DNA from: Faecalispora sporosphaeroides DSM 1294
GTDB lineage: Bacteria > Bacillota > Clostridia > Oscillospirales > Acutalibacteraceae
Length of the DNA stretch: 64,000 nucleotides
NCBI GenBank assembly: GCA_000383295.1
Contig: KB911072.1
Span: 1 to 64,000 of the forward strand
Reading direction: 5' to 3'
Shown here: positions 1-6,999 of the stretch, piece by piece
How positions within the stretch are numbered: position 1 is the first letter of the stretch
Layout: every line of letters starts with the position of its first letter
Translations under genes and position numbers: made by a program
The notes under the pieces: model-generated
Database searches by the model: none
What the model was told of the DNA's origin: nothing
The model's input: only the letters and a program-made list of their open reading frames with translations

Positions 1-32
1 TGCCGCCATTCGGAATATATCCGCATCCAGGG

Positions 33-300
33 GTGGAAGTTATCTTTGCAAATTTTGCAAAAACGCTTCGACCTCCGCTTGGCATGCCCATTTATATGAT
101 GGGTGTCCGGCTCGTATATATGCTAACACGCCGGTTAAAAATATTCAATTCCCTTTGTAAGAGTAACTTCCGGTTTGACCAATGTTTGTAAAACTTACTT
201 CCGGCCTTGCGGGGAGGACCGTGTTTTTACGGAATTTAGTCTTGCAAGAACTTTGGAGAACTGGAAGTAAGTCATGCAAACTGGAAGTTACTTTTGCAAT
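33..300. repeat. Five iteron-like 20-bp repeats
   Basis: Five copies of a unit close to GGAAGTWASTYWTRCAAA are visible: on the + strand at 34-53, 261-280 and 281-300, and on the - strand at 152-172 and 184-203. The last two + copies abut at a 20-bp pitch, about two helical turns, as expected for a protein-binding array. No convincing gene lies in 1-449. The array sits in a mobile element that also encodes a RepA-like ATPase and a relaxase, so an origin or partition role is possible, but this is inference. Confidence 0.6.
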
Positions 301-449
301 TTACCCCAAAAACACTCCATCTCGTTGGTTTCGGCATTATTATATCACATGCAACACGAATTTTCAAGAATATCTCACGAGATCGTGAATATTACTTTTG
401 AAGAAATGAGAATACCGCCCGCAGGATTTCTCCCACGGGCGGCGAGCGG

Positions 450-695
450 TCAGCTATCCAAATGCTTGTATTCGGTTACGGTTCTCAGATAGGTCTCGGG
501 ATTGCCATTGAGTATCAGCTCGGCGTATGCCACCGGGTCATTGTAGATCAGATAGTCCAGTTCTGACCGCTGATACATATTGTCGGTCACTTCATTCTCC
601 ACGGCGATTGTATCAATCGCTATCATGCTACCGTCATCGAATTTCAGCTCAACGCAGGCGGTATCCATGTTGAACGCACAGGATAGGATTCTCAT
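450..695 (-). CDS. DUF6061-like small protein
   Basis: The 81-residue product begins MRILSCAFNMDTACVELKFD and contains the stretch NEVTDNMYQRSELDYLIYND, which I recognise from memory as a small family (DUF6061) common in Firmicutes integrative elements; its function is unknown. No signal peptide or membrane segment is seen. The ATG overlaps the stop codon of the preceding 99-residue gene by four bases (ATGA), so the two are translationally coupled. It is the last gene before the iteron-like repeats at the left edge. The family assignment is from memory only. Confidence 0.8.
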   Translation of the reverse strand: MRILSCAFNMDTACVELKFDDGSMIAIDTIAVENEVTDNMYQRSELDYLIYNDPVAYAELILNGNPETYLRTVTEYKHLDS

Positions 696-991
696 TGTTC
701 TTGCCGCCTTAATCTTTCGGTGTTTTTCTTTGCCAGTTCGCTGGCAGCTTTGCGGCGGCTTTCGTCATAGGGGGCTGTCAGCTTGAAACCGAATCGCCCT
801 TTACTGACCTCAAAGGTTAGACAGCCGTTTCCGTCATCGTCGATCAACCGACACTCAGAGGGATATTTCCCGGCGTACTCGGCGAGCCTGTTTTTGAGTG
901 CGGTATTGTAGGTACAGACCTCAATTATACTGTCTGCTTCGTTAAAATAGATGTTGGTTGATTTCTGTTTCTTGGAAAGACCTGTTCTCAT
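692..991 (-). CDS. Conserved small protein of integrative elements
   Basis: A 99-residue basic protein, starting MRTGLSKKQKSTNIYFNEAD and ending in a charged helix rich in Lys, Arg and Gln. Similar proteins recur in Firmicutes conjugative elements, as I recall, but I cannot assign a function. The ATG has a strong ribosome site (CAGGAGG, 4-5 bases upstream). Its stop overlaps the start of the downstream DUF6061-like gene. No catalytic motif or membrane segment is visible. Confidence 0.8.
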   Translation of the reverse strand: MRTGLSKKQKSTNIYFNEADSIIEVCTYNTALKNRLAEYAGKYPSECRLIDDDGNGCLTFEVSKGRFGFKLTAPYDESRRKAASELAKKNTERLRRQEQ

Positions 992-1019
992 AAAACCTCC
1001 TGTTTTTCACGAATTTTTC

Positions 1020-1148
1020 TCAGCTCATCACCTGTAAAAGTGAGCTGACTTTTGGATAGGGAGCGCCCAAACGACGTGCGGTACGATTTGAACGCTCCCA
1101 TTTGATAATTTGCGATTTTTCCAGCTCTACACGGGAATCAACGGACAT
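1020..1148 (-). CDS. Possible 42-residue protein overlapping relaxase end
   Basis: An open frame of 42 residues starts with an ATG inside the last codons of the relaxase gene and ends just before the ribosome site of the 99-residue gene. It contains KSQIIKWERSNRTARRLGAP, a basic stretch. The upstream AAGGGA is a weak ribosome site. It fills the relaxase to cargo gap almost exactly, which favours a coupled gene, but there is no homology that I recognise, and a chance frame is possible. Confidence 0.35.
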   Translation of the reverse strand: MSVDSRVELEKSQIIKWERSNRTARRLGAPYPKVSSLLQVMS

Positions 1149-2424
1149 CGTCCCTTGTGGGCGTTTTCTCTCTGTGTCGGGAGAAGTAAGGCCACAGATT
1201 GTTGTGTGAAATCACTTCCTCATAGGTGCGAAGTCTGCTGCGGAGCCGGTCATTTTCCTGCTCCAGATCCGCTGTGCGGAGCTTACCACGGATGGGCTTG
1301 TATTGAGCCAGCTCTGCCTTGACCGCAGAGAGTTCCGTTACCAGCGATTCGATTTTTGCCTTCAGATCGGCAATGGTTTTCTTCGCATCATTTAGGAGCT
1401 TTTTCAGCTTGCCTTCATGTTTTTCCTGTGCGTAGTATTTCTTTGCAGCGGCAGCCAGCGTTTCATACTCGGTTTTTTCAAGTGATACTCTCGACGGGGA
1501 GAGCATGACAGGCCTGGCTTCGATTTTATCAATACTCTCAATGTCAACTTTCCTCTGTCTGGTCTTTTCAATTTTCTTATCCAAAGCCGCAGCTTCTGCT
1601 TCTTTCTGCTGTGTCTGCTCAGTGAGGTCTGCAAGGCGTTCCTGCTCACGCTCCACTTTGAATTGTGTAACTGTCAGATGTTCCTCGGAGCTGCCACGCT
1701 CACCACGTTCGATGTCAGTATATCCAGCAGTTCTCATGTGAATAAAGAAATCGTCTTGCAACACAGAATAGGATTTTTTCAGAACGGGCTTGCCGGACTT
1801 CGTGCGAAGCTCCTGCCCATCCTCGTCAAGTGCCGGCTTGGAATCCCACTTTTTGCTCATACTGACCTGCATGATACGCTCCTTGACGGTGCCACGGAGT
1901 GATTCGTCCTTGCATCGTTTCGACCAGCGGATTTCTTTCTCCACAACGGGGATATAGACCACGTGAAGATGGTAGTGGTACACATCCTCTCCTAACGCTT
2001 CAGACATTGCCCGATTGCGTTCATCGGCGTGCATCACAGCCGAGAGGATATATTGCTCGCCGCCCACAATTTCGATTGCGCTTTTGTAGGCTTCGGCGTA
2101 GAATTGTTTTGCAAAGTCATAGCCGCCGTGATTGTAAAAGTATGCGGAGTTTACATCGAAGATCAGCTCACCGAATTTCTCTGCATCGGCCTTTAGACCA
2201 CGGGTGGAGATTGTCCCGTCTGCCACCATCTGATCGAACATTGCGATGTAGTCGGCGGTGGGTGTTTTGAAATGGACATTCATGCTTTGTCGTTCCGGCA
2301 CAATGTCCTGGTTGACATAGCTTTCTTTTTCACGCTCATTATGACCTTGAGCGTTGGAAACTTTATCCGTTGTCATTCTCATATTTCTTGCGCTGGTACG
2401 GTGAATACCGTCGCCTCTTGCCAT
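1138..2424 (-). CDS. MobV-type relaxase (plasmid recombination/mobilization protein)
   Basis: Relaxase of the Mob/Pre (MobV) family that nicks oriT and leads single-strand transfer. From the chosen ATG (2424) the protein has 428 residues. Near the N-terminus is GDGIHRTSARN, and at residues 150-154 the metal-binding HYHLH motif followed by VVYIPV, the family's His cluster. Residues from about 260 to the end are mostly charged heptad-like coiled coil, typical for MobV C-termini. ATG 2424 is preferred over the ATG at 2430 because GGAGG lies eight bases upstream of it. The matching oriT lies just upstream. The protein needs a conjugative helper, since no type IV secretion genes are seen here. Confidence 0.92.
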   Translation of the reverse strand: MARGDGIHRTSARNMRMTTDKVSNAQGHNEREKESYVNQDIVPERQSMNVHFKTPTADYIAMFDQMVADGTISTRGLKADAEKFGELIFDVNSAYFYNHGGYDFAKQFYAEAYKSAIEIVGGEQYILSAVMHADERNRAMSEALGEDVYHYHLHVVYIPVVEKEIRWSKRCKDESLRGTVKERIMQVSMSKKWDSKPALDEDGQELRTKSGKPVLKKSYSVLQDDFFIHMRTAGYTDIERGERGSSEEHLTVTQFKVEREQERLADLTEQTQQKEAEAAALDKKIEKTRQRKVDIESIDKIEARPVMLSPSRVSLEKTEYETLAAAAKKYYAQEKHEGKLKKLLNDAKKTIADLKAKIESLVTELSAVKAELAQYKPIRGKLRTADLEQENDRLRSRLRTYEEVISHNNLWPYFSRHREKTPTRDDVR

Positions 2425-2477
2425 AGGCATTTCCTCCTGTAATTTTGGTTGGTGGTACGGGATAGCGTTTTTGGGAA

Positions 2478-2544
2478 ACACTTCTGCGGAAGTGTAATAA
2501 CCCACTATGATACTTTCATCCTGCGGCTGCAAAGTATCGTGGGC
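2478..2544 (-). other. oriT: oriT of the MobV relaxase
   Basis: Read on the - strand this stretch contains AAAGTATCATAGTGGGTTAT, close to the pMV158-class nick region (AAAGTATAGTGTG/TTATAC). The expected nick lies between - strand positions 2501 and 2500 (AGTGGG/TTA). It is flanked by an inverted repeat (ACTTTGCAG side: CCCACGATACTTT against AAAGTATCATAGTGGG, 3-base bulge) and by a perfect 7-bp hairpin ACACTTC/GAAGTGT at 2478-2495. It sits just upstream of, and on the same strand as, the mob gene, as in other MobV systems. The remaining 2545-2817 stretch holds further hairpins but no gene that I can support. Confidence 0.8.
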
Positions 2545-2795
2545 TCTCCGAGGGGGTATGCGGCATCTGAGGATGCCTTGCCGCCTTTTTCGGCTTGTGA
2601 GTAGTACCCACATCCTCAAACGCAGTGTGACCGTCAGCCTTTCCGCAACTGAATTTGCTCCAATGCCGCCGCCCACAAGCAGAGCAGATTATGAAAATCT
2701 ACTCTGCCATCCATCTCAAAATCTGCGGATTTTTCGATGGGGACGGGGGATGCGCCAGGGCTGTGTCAGCCAATGTTTTGCCTTGTCTGCCGAGC

Positions 2796-2818
2796 ACAGG
2801 AGCGTGGCACGCTCCTGT
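2796..2818 (-). terminator. Perfect 11-bp hairpin after 84-residue gene
   Basis: ACAGGAGCGTG and CACGCTCCTGT form perfect arms around one base, overlapping the stop codon of the 84-residue gene. There is no uridine tract, so it may be an mRNA-stabilising or protein-binding hairpin rather than an intrinsic terminator. Confidence 0.45.
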
Positions 2819-3072
2819 CATAGCTCCCAAGGAGGAGTTGTCCAGCGGTAGCTCTGCGGCACTCCACGGCGGTCAAGATATTCCTGCCTTGCCTGTTCAC
2901 GCTGTTCCTCGGTGGGGGCTGTCTTATATTGCGAATAGAGCTGGCGGTTGAGCATGGCATCCAACTTTTGCTCCAACCCTCGCCGGATGTCCTCGTCAAA
3001 ATCGTCCTCGCCGTTCAGGTGGTAAAGTACCAGATCGACGAACAGCTCATAGGGTATCTGTACAGATTTCAT
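2818..3072 (-). CDS. Conserved 84-residue element protein of unknown function
   Basis: Acidic N-terminal half and a C-terminal helix rich in Gln, Glu and Arg (KTAPTEEQREQARQEYLDRR). Proteins of this kind are frequent in Firmicutes mobile elements; I cannot name a function. The ATG has an AAGGA about ten bases upstream, and a perfect 13-bp palindrome lies just beyond this (3090-3118), a likely operator or attenuator. The gene sits between the RepA-like ATPase gene and oriT. Confidence 0.75.
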   Translation of the reverse strand: MKSVQIPYELFVDLVLYHLNGEDDFDEDIRRGLEQKLDAMLNRQLYSQYKTAPTEEQREQARQEYLDRRGVPQSYRWTTPPWEL

Positions 3073-3089
3073 TCAGTTCGTTTCCTTTC

Positions 3090-3118
3090 TGGCAAGTTCC
3101 CAATTTGGGAACTTGCCA
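3090..3118. promoter_or_regulatory. Perfect 13-bp palindrome upstream of 84-residue gene
   Basis: TGGCAAGTTCCCA and TGGGAACTTGCCA are exact inverted arms with a three-base centre. The site lies a few bases upstream of the ribosome site of the gene at 2818-3072. It has no adjoining uridine run, so a dimeric repressor site is more likely than a terminator; the binding protein is unknown. Confidence 0.55.
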
Positions 3119-3126
3119 CATTGTCC

Positions 3127-3201
3127 GCAACGATAGCGACGATAGCGACGGTGGTTTTTGTGGTATCATTATCATCGTTGCAACCGTCGCAACCGTCGCA
3201 C
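3127..3201. repeat. Inverted triplets of nonamer repeats
   Basis: Three tandem nonamers of the form GCRACGRTA occupy 3127-3153 on the + strand, and three nonamers GCGACGGTT / GCAACGATG occupy about 3172-3201 on the - strand. They face each other around a 20-bp AT-rich core, directly downstream of the RepA-like ATPase gene. The layout resembles an iteron cluster or an initiator/partition site. Confidence 0.5.
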
Positions 3202-3207
3202 TTCGGT

Positions 3208-4380
3208 TTACCGAGATGATTCTAAGGGCAACAAGATCAGCGTAACCCTGCGCCCCGAGTGTCTGGCTTTGTTCTCATAACTGATGCTGTATTCGTCTTT
3301 GAGCCTGCCACATTTGACATTCAGATACTTGGTCAGAGCATTTGCCGCCATGCCCGTATTGACCGCTTCTGCAAGTTCTGAGGGAGAACCCGTCCATTCC
3401 CTCTGCTCTGTCGAAACGAGCCTTGCAACGGCTTCCAACACCTTGTCAGGCGGCTCCCGGTGCAGTTCTGTTTCCGTCCGTTCCAGGTTCCATATCTGTG
3501 TGTTTGGGTCTTTGCTCAGATAGAGAATCTGGTCTTGCTGGTCACGCCCCACCACATCAACGGTCGCTTCCAGTGCAGTGCGCTTTTTCTTCTGCATCAG
3601 CAGAGCCCCATCGGCACAGCCCAGCAATCCTGTTGTGCCGGAAATCATCTCAAAGCTATCTCCGGCGGGTTGCTTTCTTGTGTGATGGACGATCAGAACG
3701 CAGATACCGTACTTGTCGGCAAACTGTTTGAGTTTGCCGATGATTTCATAATCACTGGCGTAGCTGTAGGCTTCGCCGCCAATCTCACGAATTTTCTGCA
3801 TGGTGTCGATAATGATGAGCTTGGTGTCGGGATGCTCTCTCACGAAAAATTCAAGCTGTTCATCCAGCCCGTTTCCAATCTTATTTGCTGCCGTAGCAAA
3901 GTGAAGCTTGTCGCTGTCCTCGACTCCGTACATCATAAACATACGCCTTTGAATACGCTGGTAATCATCCTCCAAGGCGAGGTAAAGCACCGTTCCTTGA
4001 TGGACTTCAAACTCCCACAGCTTTTCTCCTGTGCTGACATGATAGGCGATCTGAGCCACCAGAAAGGACTTGCCGATCTTCGGCGCACCGGCGAGAATAT
4101 ATGCCCCGCCGTAGAGCAAACCGTCGATGATCGGCGGTCTGCTCTTGTAGGTGGTCTGATACAGCTCGGTCATGGAAACCGTATGCAGATAGTACGGACT
4201 TGCCATGCGCTGCATCTGACGATAAAGTTCTTCCAGATTTTCCGAAGAGTTTTCGTCAGGGTAATTGATTTCTGTGTTGGAAATGGGTATACTACTATCA
4301 GACTTTGTTTGAAATGACTGCCCTTCCTCTGCGCCAACAGAGGGAACCGGGGCAGTCTTTTCTTTCTTGTCAATTCCCAT
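3208..4380 (-). CDS. RepA-like RecA-fold ATPase (AAA_25 type)
   Basis: Probable replicative helicase or initiator-associated ATPase of the element, 390 residues. Walker A is GAPKIGKS (residues 98-105) and Walker B is LIIIDT (188-193); VLIVHHTRK follows as in hexameric RepA (RSF1010-like) helicases. The N-terminal 60 residues are polar and probably disordered, and the C-terminal ~80 residues look like a winged-helix domain. ATG 4380 is chosen because AGGAGG lies nine bases upstream; a GTG at 4386 is too close. It overlaps the MobC-like gene by 11 bases. Such ATPases accompany relaxase and integrase in many gut Firmicutes mobilizable elements. Confidence 0.88.
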   Translation of the reverse strand: MGIDKKEKTAPVPSVGAEEGQSFQTKSDSSIPISNTEINYPDENSSENLEELYRQMQRMASPYYLHTVSMTELYQTTYKSRPPIIDGLLYGGAYILAGAPKIGKSFLVAQIAYHVSTGEKLWEFEVHQGTVLYLALEDDYQRIQRRMFMMYGVEDSDKLHFATAANKIGNGLDEQLEFFVREHPDTKLIIIDTMQKIREIGGEAYSYASDYEIIGKLKQFADKYGICVLIVHHTRKQPAGDSFEMISGTTGLLGCADGALLMQKKKRTALEATVDVVGRDQQDQILYLSKDPNTQIWNLERTETELHREPPDKVLEAVARLVSTEQREWTGSPSELAEAVNTGMAANALTKYLNVKCGRLKDEYSISYENKARHSGRRVTLILLPLESSR

Positions 4381-4705
4381 AGGCACTGTCCTCCTTCATT
4401 CCGTCCATAATGTCTGCAATCAGATTGATGGCGTCCAGCAGCTCGTCATTCACGCCATCGCCGGCCTCAATGCGCCGAAGCTCATCCAGAACAGCACCAA
4501 GTTGATCTCTAAGCGCCTTGAATACTCTCGGATTTCCCTGTACCACCACATCTTTGCAGAGAAGTCTGCGGGTGATATAGTCCTGTTTGGTAAGCCCTGT
4601 GAGCTTTACAGCGAGGTCGATCTGTGCGTTTTCCTCGTCCGATACTCGGAACGCCACCGTCCTGTTTCTCCATCGGTTGTGATTGTCCATGTTCTTTGCT
4701 GACAT
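4370..4705 (-). CDS. MobC-like relaxosome accessory protein (RHH)
   Basis: About 111 residues. The segment RNRTVAFRVSDEENAQIDLA followed by TGLTKQDYITRRLL is typical of the ribbon-helix-helix MobC-like proteins that bind oriT and help the relaxase. The C-terminal half (LRDQLGAVLDELRRIEAGDG) is helical. The 4705 ATG has AGGAG nine bases upstream; the ATG at 4711 overlaps the integrase stop. Its position between integrase and ATPase, away from the relaxase gene, is common in such elements. An autoregulatory role is possible. Confidence 0.8.
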   Translation of the reverse strand: MSAKNMDNHNRWRNRTVAFRVSDEENAQIDLAVKLTGLTKQDYITRRLLCKDVVVQGNPRVFKALRDQLGAVLDELRRIEAGDGVNDELLDAINLIADIMDGMKEDSAYGN

Positions 4706-4707
4706 AA

Positions 4708-5781
4708 TCATGCTCTCCTTTCCATATTCAATTTGTCTGCCATCTCCGTCTGCTTGGACGGGAACAGATGAGCATAGTTGTAAGTGATGTCGATACTCTC
4801 ATGCCCCACACGGTCAGCAATAGCCGTAGCGGAGAATCCCATATCAATCAAGTGTGAAACATGGCTGTGACGGATATCGTGGATTCTGATACGCTTTACC
4901 CCAGCTTCCTTTGCGCCCCTGTCCATTTCCCTGTGCAGACCGCTCTTGGTCACAAGGAACATTCGATCGTTTTCACCAATGTCATAGAGCTGCTTCAAGT
5001 AATCATGAATTTCCTCAATGAGAAACTGCGGCATGGTAATGACACGGTTGCTCTTTTCTGTTTTGGGAGTGGTGATAACATCCTGCCCGTTCAAACGCTG
5101 ATAGGACTTGTTGATGCTCACCATTCCTTTCTTGAGATCGAAATCTGCCGGGGTGAGTGCCAACAGCTCACCCTCACGGATACCGCACCAGTAGAGCATT
5201 TCAAATGCGTAGTAGAACTGGGGCTTGTCCATCATCACTTCTGCGAATTTCAGATATTCCTCTTTCGTCCAGAACAACATTTCACGGTTTTTCTTCTTGC
5301 CCATGCTGCCAGCTTTCTTACAGGGATTTTCCCGGAGGTTATAGAACTTTACCGCATGGTTGAAGATGGCGCTGAGCTGATTGTGGACGGTTTTGAGATA
5401 TACCGGGGAGTAAGACTTGCCTTTTTCATCCTTGTAGTTCAGAAGATCGTTCTGCCATGTGATGATCTGCTGGGCAGTGATATTACACATCTTGAGCTTT
5501 CCAAAGTACGGCAGCAGTTTGGAGCGGATGATATGCTCCTTGGTTGCCCAGGTGTTTTCCTTGATACGGGTCTGCATATCTGCCGTGTACTGCTCCACGA
5601 AACTCTTGAAGGTCATATCCAGATCGGAGGTTGCCTTGCGGAGTTGTTCACGCTCCCAAGCCTGTGCTTCTCGTTTGGTTTGAAATCCTCGCTTCTGCGT
5701 CTGCTTCTTTTCGCCTGTCCAATCGGTATAGCGGTAGATCACTCGCCAAGTACCGGTCTTTTCTTCCTTATAAACAGCCAT
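4708..5781 (-). CDS. int: Tyrosine integrase
   Basis: Site-specific recombinase of 357 residues that integrates and excises the element. Domains: N-terminal arm-binding AP2-like segment (residues 1-45, VYKEEKTGTWRVIYRYTDWT), SAM-like core-binding domain (~55-155), catalytic domain (~165-350). Catalytic residues seen: R202 (GIREGE), a Lys near 240, H301 and R304 (HDIRH), H327 (VGHES), Tyr336 (TYNYAHL). ATG 5781 is supported by AAGGA upstream and by homologous N-termini starting MAVYKEEKTG. It lies four bases behind the excisionase gene, whose 3' end holds its ribosome site. The target is presumably the guaA 3' end. Confidence 0.95.
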   Translation of the reverse strand: MAVYKEEKTGTWRVIYRYTDWTGEKKQTQKRGFQTKREAQAWEREQLRKATSDLDMTFKSFVEQYTADMQTRIKENTWATKEHIIRSKLLPYFGKLKMCNITAQQIITWQNDLLNYKDEKGKSYSPVYLKTVHNQLSAIFNHAVKFYNLRENPCKKAGSMGKKKNREMLFWTKEEYLKFAEVMMDKPQFYYAFEMLYWCGIREGELLALTPADFDLKKGMVSINKSYQRLNGQDVITTPKTEKSNRVITMPQFLIEEIHDYLKQLYDIGENDRMFLVTKSGLHREMDRGAKEAGVKRIRIHDIRHSHVSHLIDMGFSATAIADRVGHESIDITYNYAHLFPSKQTEMADKLNMERRA

Positions 5782-5785
5782 AGGA

Positions 5786-5977
5786 TTACTTCCTTTCTGT
5801 TCCGCTGTAGCAGAACTTTTCCATAAAGTATTTGCGGTTGACCCTCCCCGCAATGGTCATATAACCTTTTTCTTTCAGCTCCCTGTTGAGCTGCTGCATG
5901 ATCTTGTAGGCATGGGAGACGGATATACCCAGTTCCTGTGCCACATCATTGACTTTCATAAAGCTGTTCTCGTTCAA
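5786..5977 (-). CDS. xis: Excisionase-like helix-turn-helix protein
   Basis: A 63-residue protein with a MerR/Xis-type helix-turn-helix: MKVNDVAQELGISVSHAYKI followed by a basic wing and YFMEKFCYSG. Its place immediately upstream of the integrase gene fits a directionality factor. The start is TTG (5977): AGGAGG lies eight bases upstream of it, whereas the first ATG would be six codons later and has no ribosome site. Expressed from the - strand promoter at 6185-6213. Confidence 0.82.
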   Translation of the reverse strand: MNENSFMKVNDVAQELGISVSHAYKIMQQLNRELKEKGYMTIAGRVNRKYFMEKFCYSGTERK

Positions 5978-6152
5978 TAGACGTACCTCCTGTGTTTTAC
6001 TGTCCTGCCGCTGCTATTCGGTTGTGTTCATTCTGCTTTGTGCATCGCCTCCTTGTGATTTTTGATTCCTGACATAATAATTCTTATTTCGTGTCGGATA
6101 CTTTCTTGTCGCCTCCGATTTGCCCGAGCGAGTATTATCATGCCATATTCAG

Positions 6153-6286
6153 TTGACTAAGCAAAATAGCTTAGCTTTGCTATCATTATACTAAGCATTT
6201 CTGTTAATGTTAAGTGGTTTGCAGGGAGAATATTAAACAAAATTATTTAGATTCATATTGACTGTCCTAAACATTTCTGCTATACT
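6153..6286. promoter_or_regulatory. Divergent promoters of xis-int and the XRE regulator
   Basis: In the 345-base gap 5978-6322 two good sigma-A promoters diverge. On the - strand TTAACA (6208-6213) and TATAAT (6185-6190) with a 17-base spacer read toward xis-int. On the + strand TTGACT (6258-6263) and TATACT (6281-6286), 17-base spacer, read toward the regulator. The palindrome CTAAGC-N6-GCTTAG (6157-6174) and a 14-base direct repeat (6190-6203 and 6266-6279, two differences, WCTAARCATTTCTG-like) overlap or adjoin both, and are candidate operators for the XRE protein. The rest of the gap shows nothing else. Confidence 0.75.
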
Positions 6287-6322
6287 GTGCATATCATAAG
6301 ATACATACAGGAGATGGCTGTT

Positions 6323-6847
6323 ATGGCGATTGGTGAAAGAATTCACTTTTTCCGCAATATGCGTGGTATGACACAGAAATACCTTGGACAATTGTTGGGC
6401 TTTCCGGAGAAGTCCGCTGATGTTCGTCTGGCACAGTATGAAACAGGGGCAAGAACCCCGAAAGCAGACTTGACCGCATCTCTGGCCAATGCCTTGGATG
6501 TCTCTCCGCAGGCGTTGGCCGTGCCGGATATAGACTCCTATATTGGACTGATGCACACGCTGTTTACGCTGGAGGACAGATACGGCCTCAAGATCGACGA
6601 GGCAGATGGGGAAGTCTGCTTGAAGGTCGACATTCGCAAAAACAAGGATGCTGCCCGTCTGCACGAAATGCTGTGCGCCTGGCGTCAGACTGCTGCCATG
6701 CTGAAAGTGGGCGAGATCACGCAGGAGGAATATGACCGTTGGCGGTACCGCTATCCCGAGTTCGATACCACACAGCGTTGGGTGAAAGTTCCTTCACAGG
6801 AACTTAGCGATCTGCTCGTTGAAGCCTTGAAAAGGCCTGACAATTAA
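6323..6847 (+). CDS. XRE-family regulator of the element
   Basis: A 174-residue protein with an N-terminal lambda-repressor-like HTH (residues ~5-60: IGERIHFFRNMRGMTQKYLG, then YETGARTPK). The C-terminal part is helical with no peptidase motif, so an ICE repressor of the LexA/CI type is not supported. The ATG 6323 has GGAG nine bases upstream. It is divergent from xis-int and shares operator-like repeats with it, so it probably controls excision. The gene is the one nearest to the guaA junction. Confidence 0.85.
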   Translation: MAIGERIHFFRNMRGMTQKYLGQLLGFPEKSADVRLAQYETGARTPKADLTASLANALDVSPQALAVPDIDSYIGLMHTLFTLEDRYGLKIDEADGEVCLKVDIRKNKDAARLHEMLCAWRQTAAMLKVGEITQEEYDRWRYRYPEFDTTQRWVKVPSQELSDLLVEALKRPDN

Positions 6848-6863
6848 ATAAATAGCAAATCAA

Positions 6864-6902
6864 AAAGAGCTAACTGACTTAATCAAAATCAGTTAGCTCT
6901 TT
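6864..6902 (+). terminator. Terminator of the XRE regulator gene
   Basis: A perfect 14-bp stem (AAAGAGCTAACTGA / TCAGTTAGCTCTTT) with an 11-base loop, followed by TTCTCTTT, lies 17 bases behind the stop codon. Confidence 0.85.
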
Positions 6903-6923
6903 CTCTTTGAATAATGAAATTAT

Positions 6924-6941
6924 GTTGCCATTTCGTTGCCA
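6924..6941. other. Paired GTTGCCA repeats near element end
   Basis: GTTGCCA occurs at 6924-6930 and 6935-6941, one helical turn apart, between the regulator terminator and the guaA end. Such pairs often serve as integrase arm or core sites, so the right attachment site probably lies between 6903 and 7015. The exact junction cannot be placed without the left end of the element or an empty site. Confidence 0.4.
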
Positions 6942-6960
6942 CGAAAGGCTCTAATCCTCG

Positions 6961-6987
6961 AAAAGTCCAGTGTTCACTGGGCTTTTT
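6961..6987. terminator. Terminator between element and guaA
   Basis: AAAAGTCCAGTG and CACTGGGCTTTT form a 12-bp stem (one wobble) with a two-base loop and T-runs on both sides. It can serve guaA on the - strand, whose stop codon is 13 bases away. Confidence 0.7.
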
Positions 6988-6999
6988 CGACCTCTGAGA

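Noticed and set aside
33-300. CRISPR-like array
   Set aside because: Repeats are 20 bp, in both orientations and irregularly spaced, with no spacer pattern and no cas genes.
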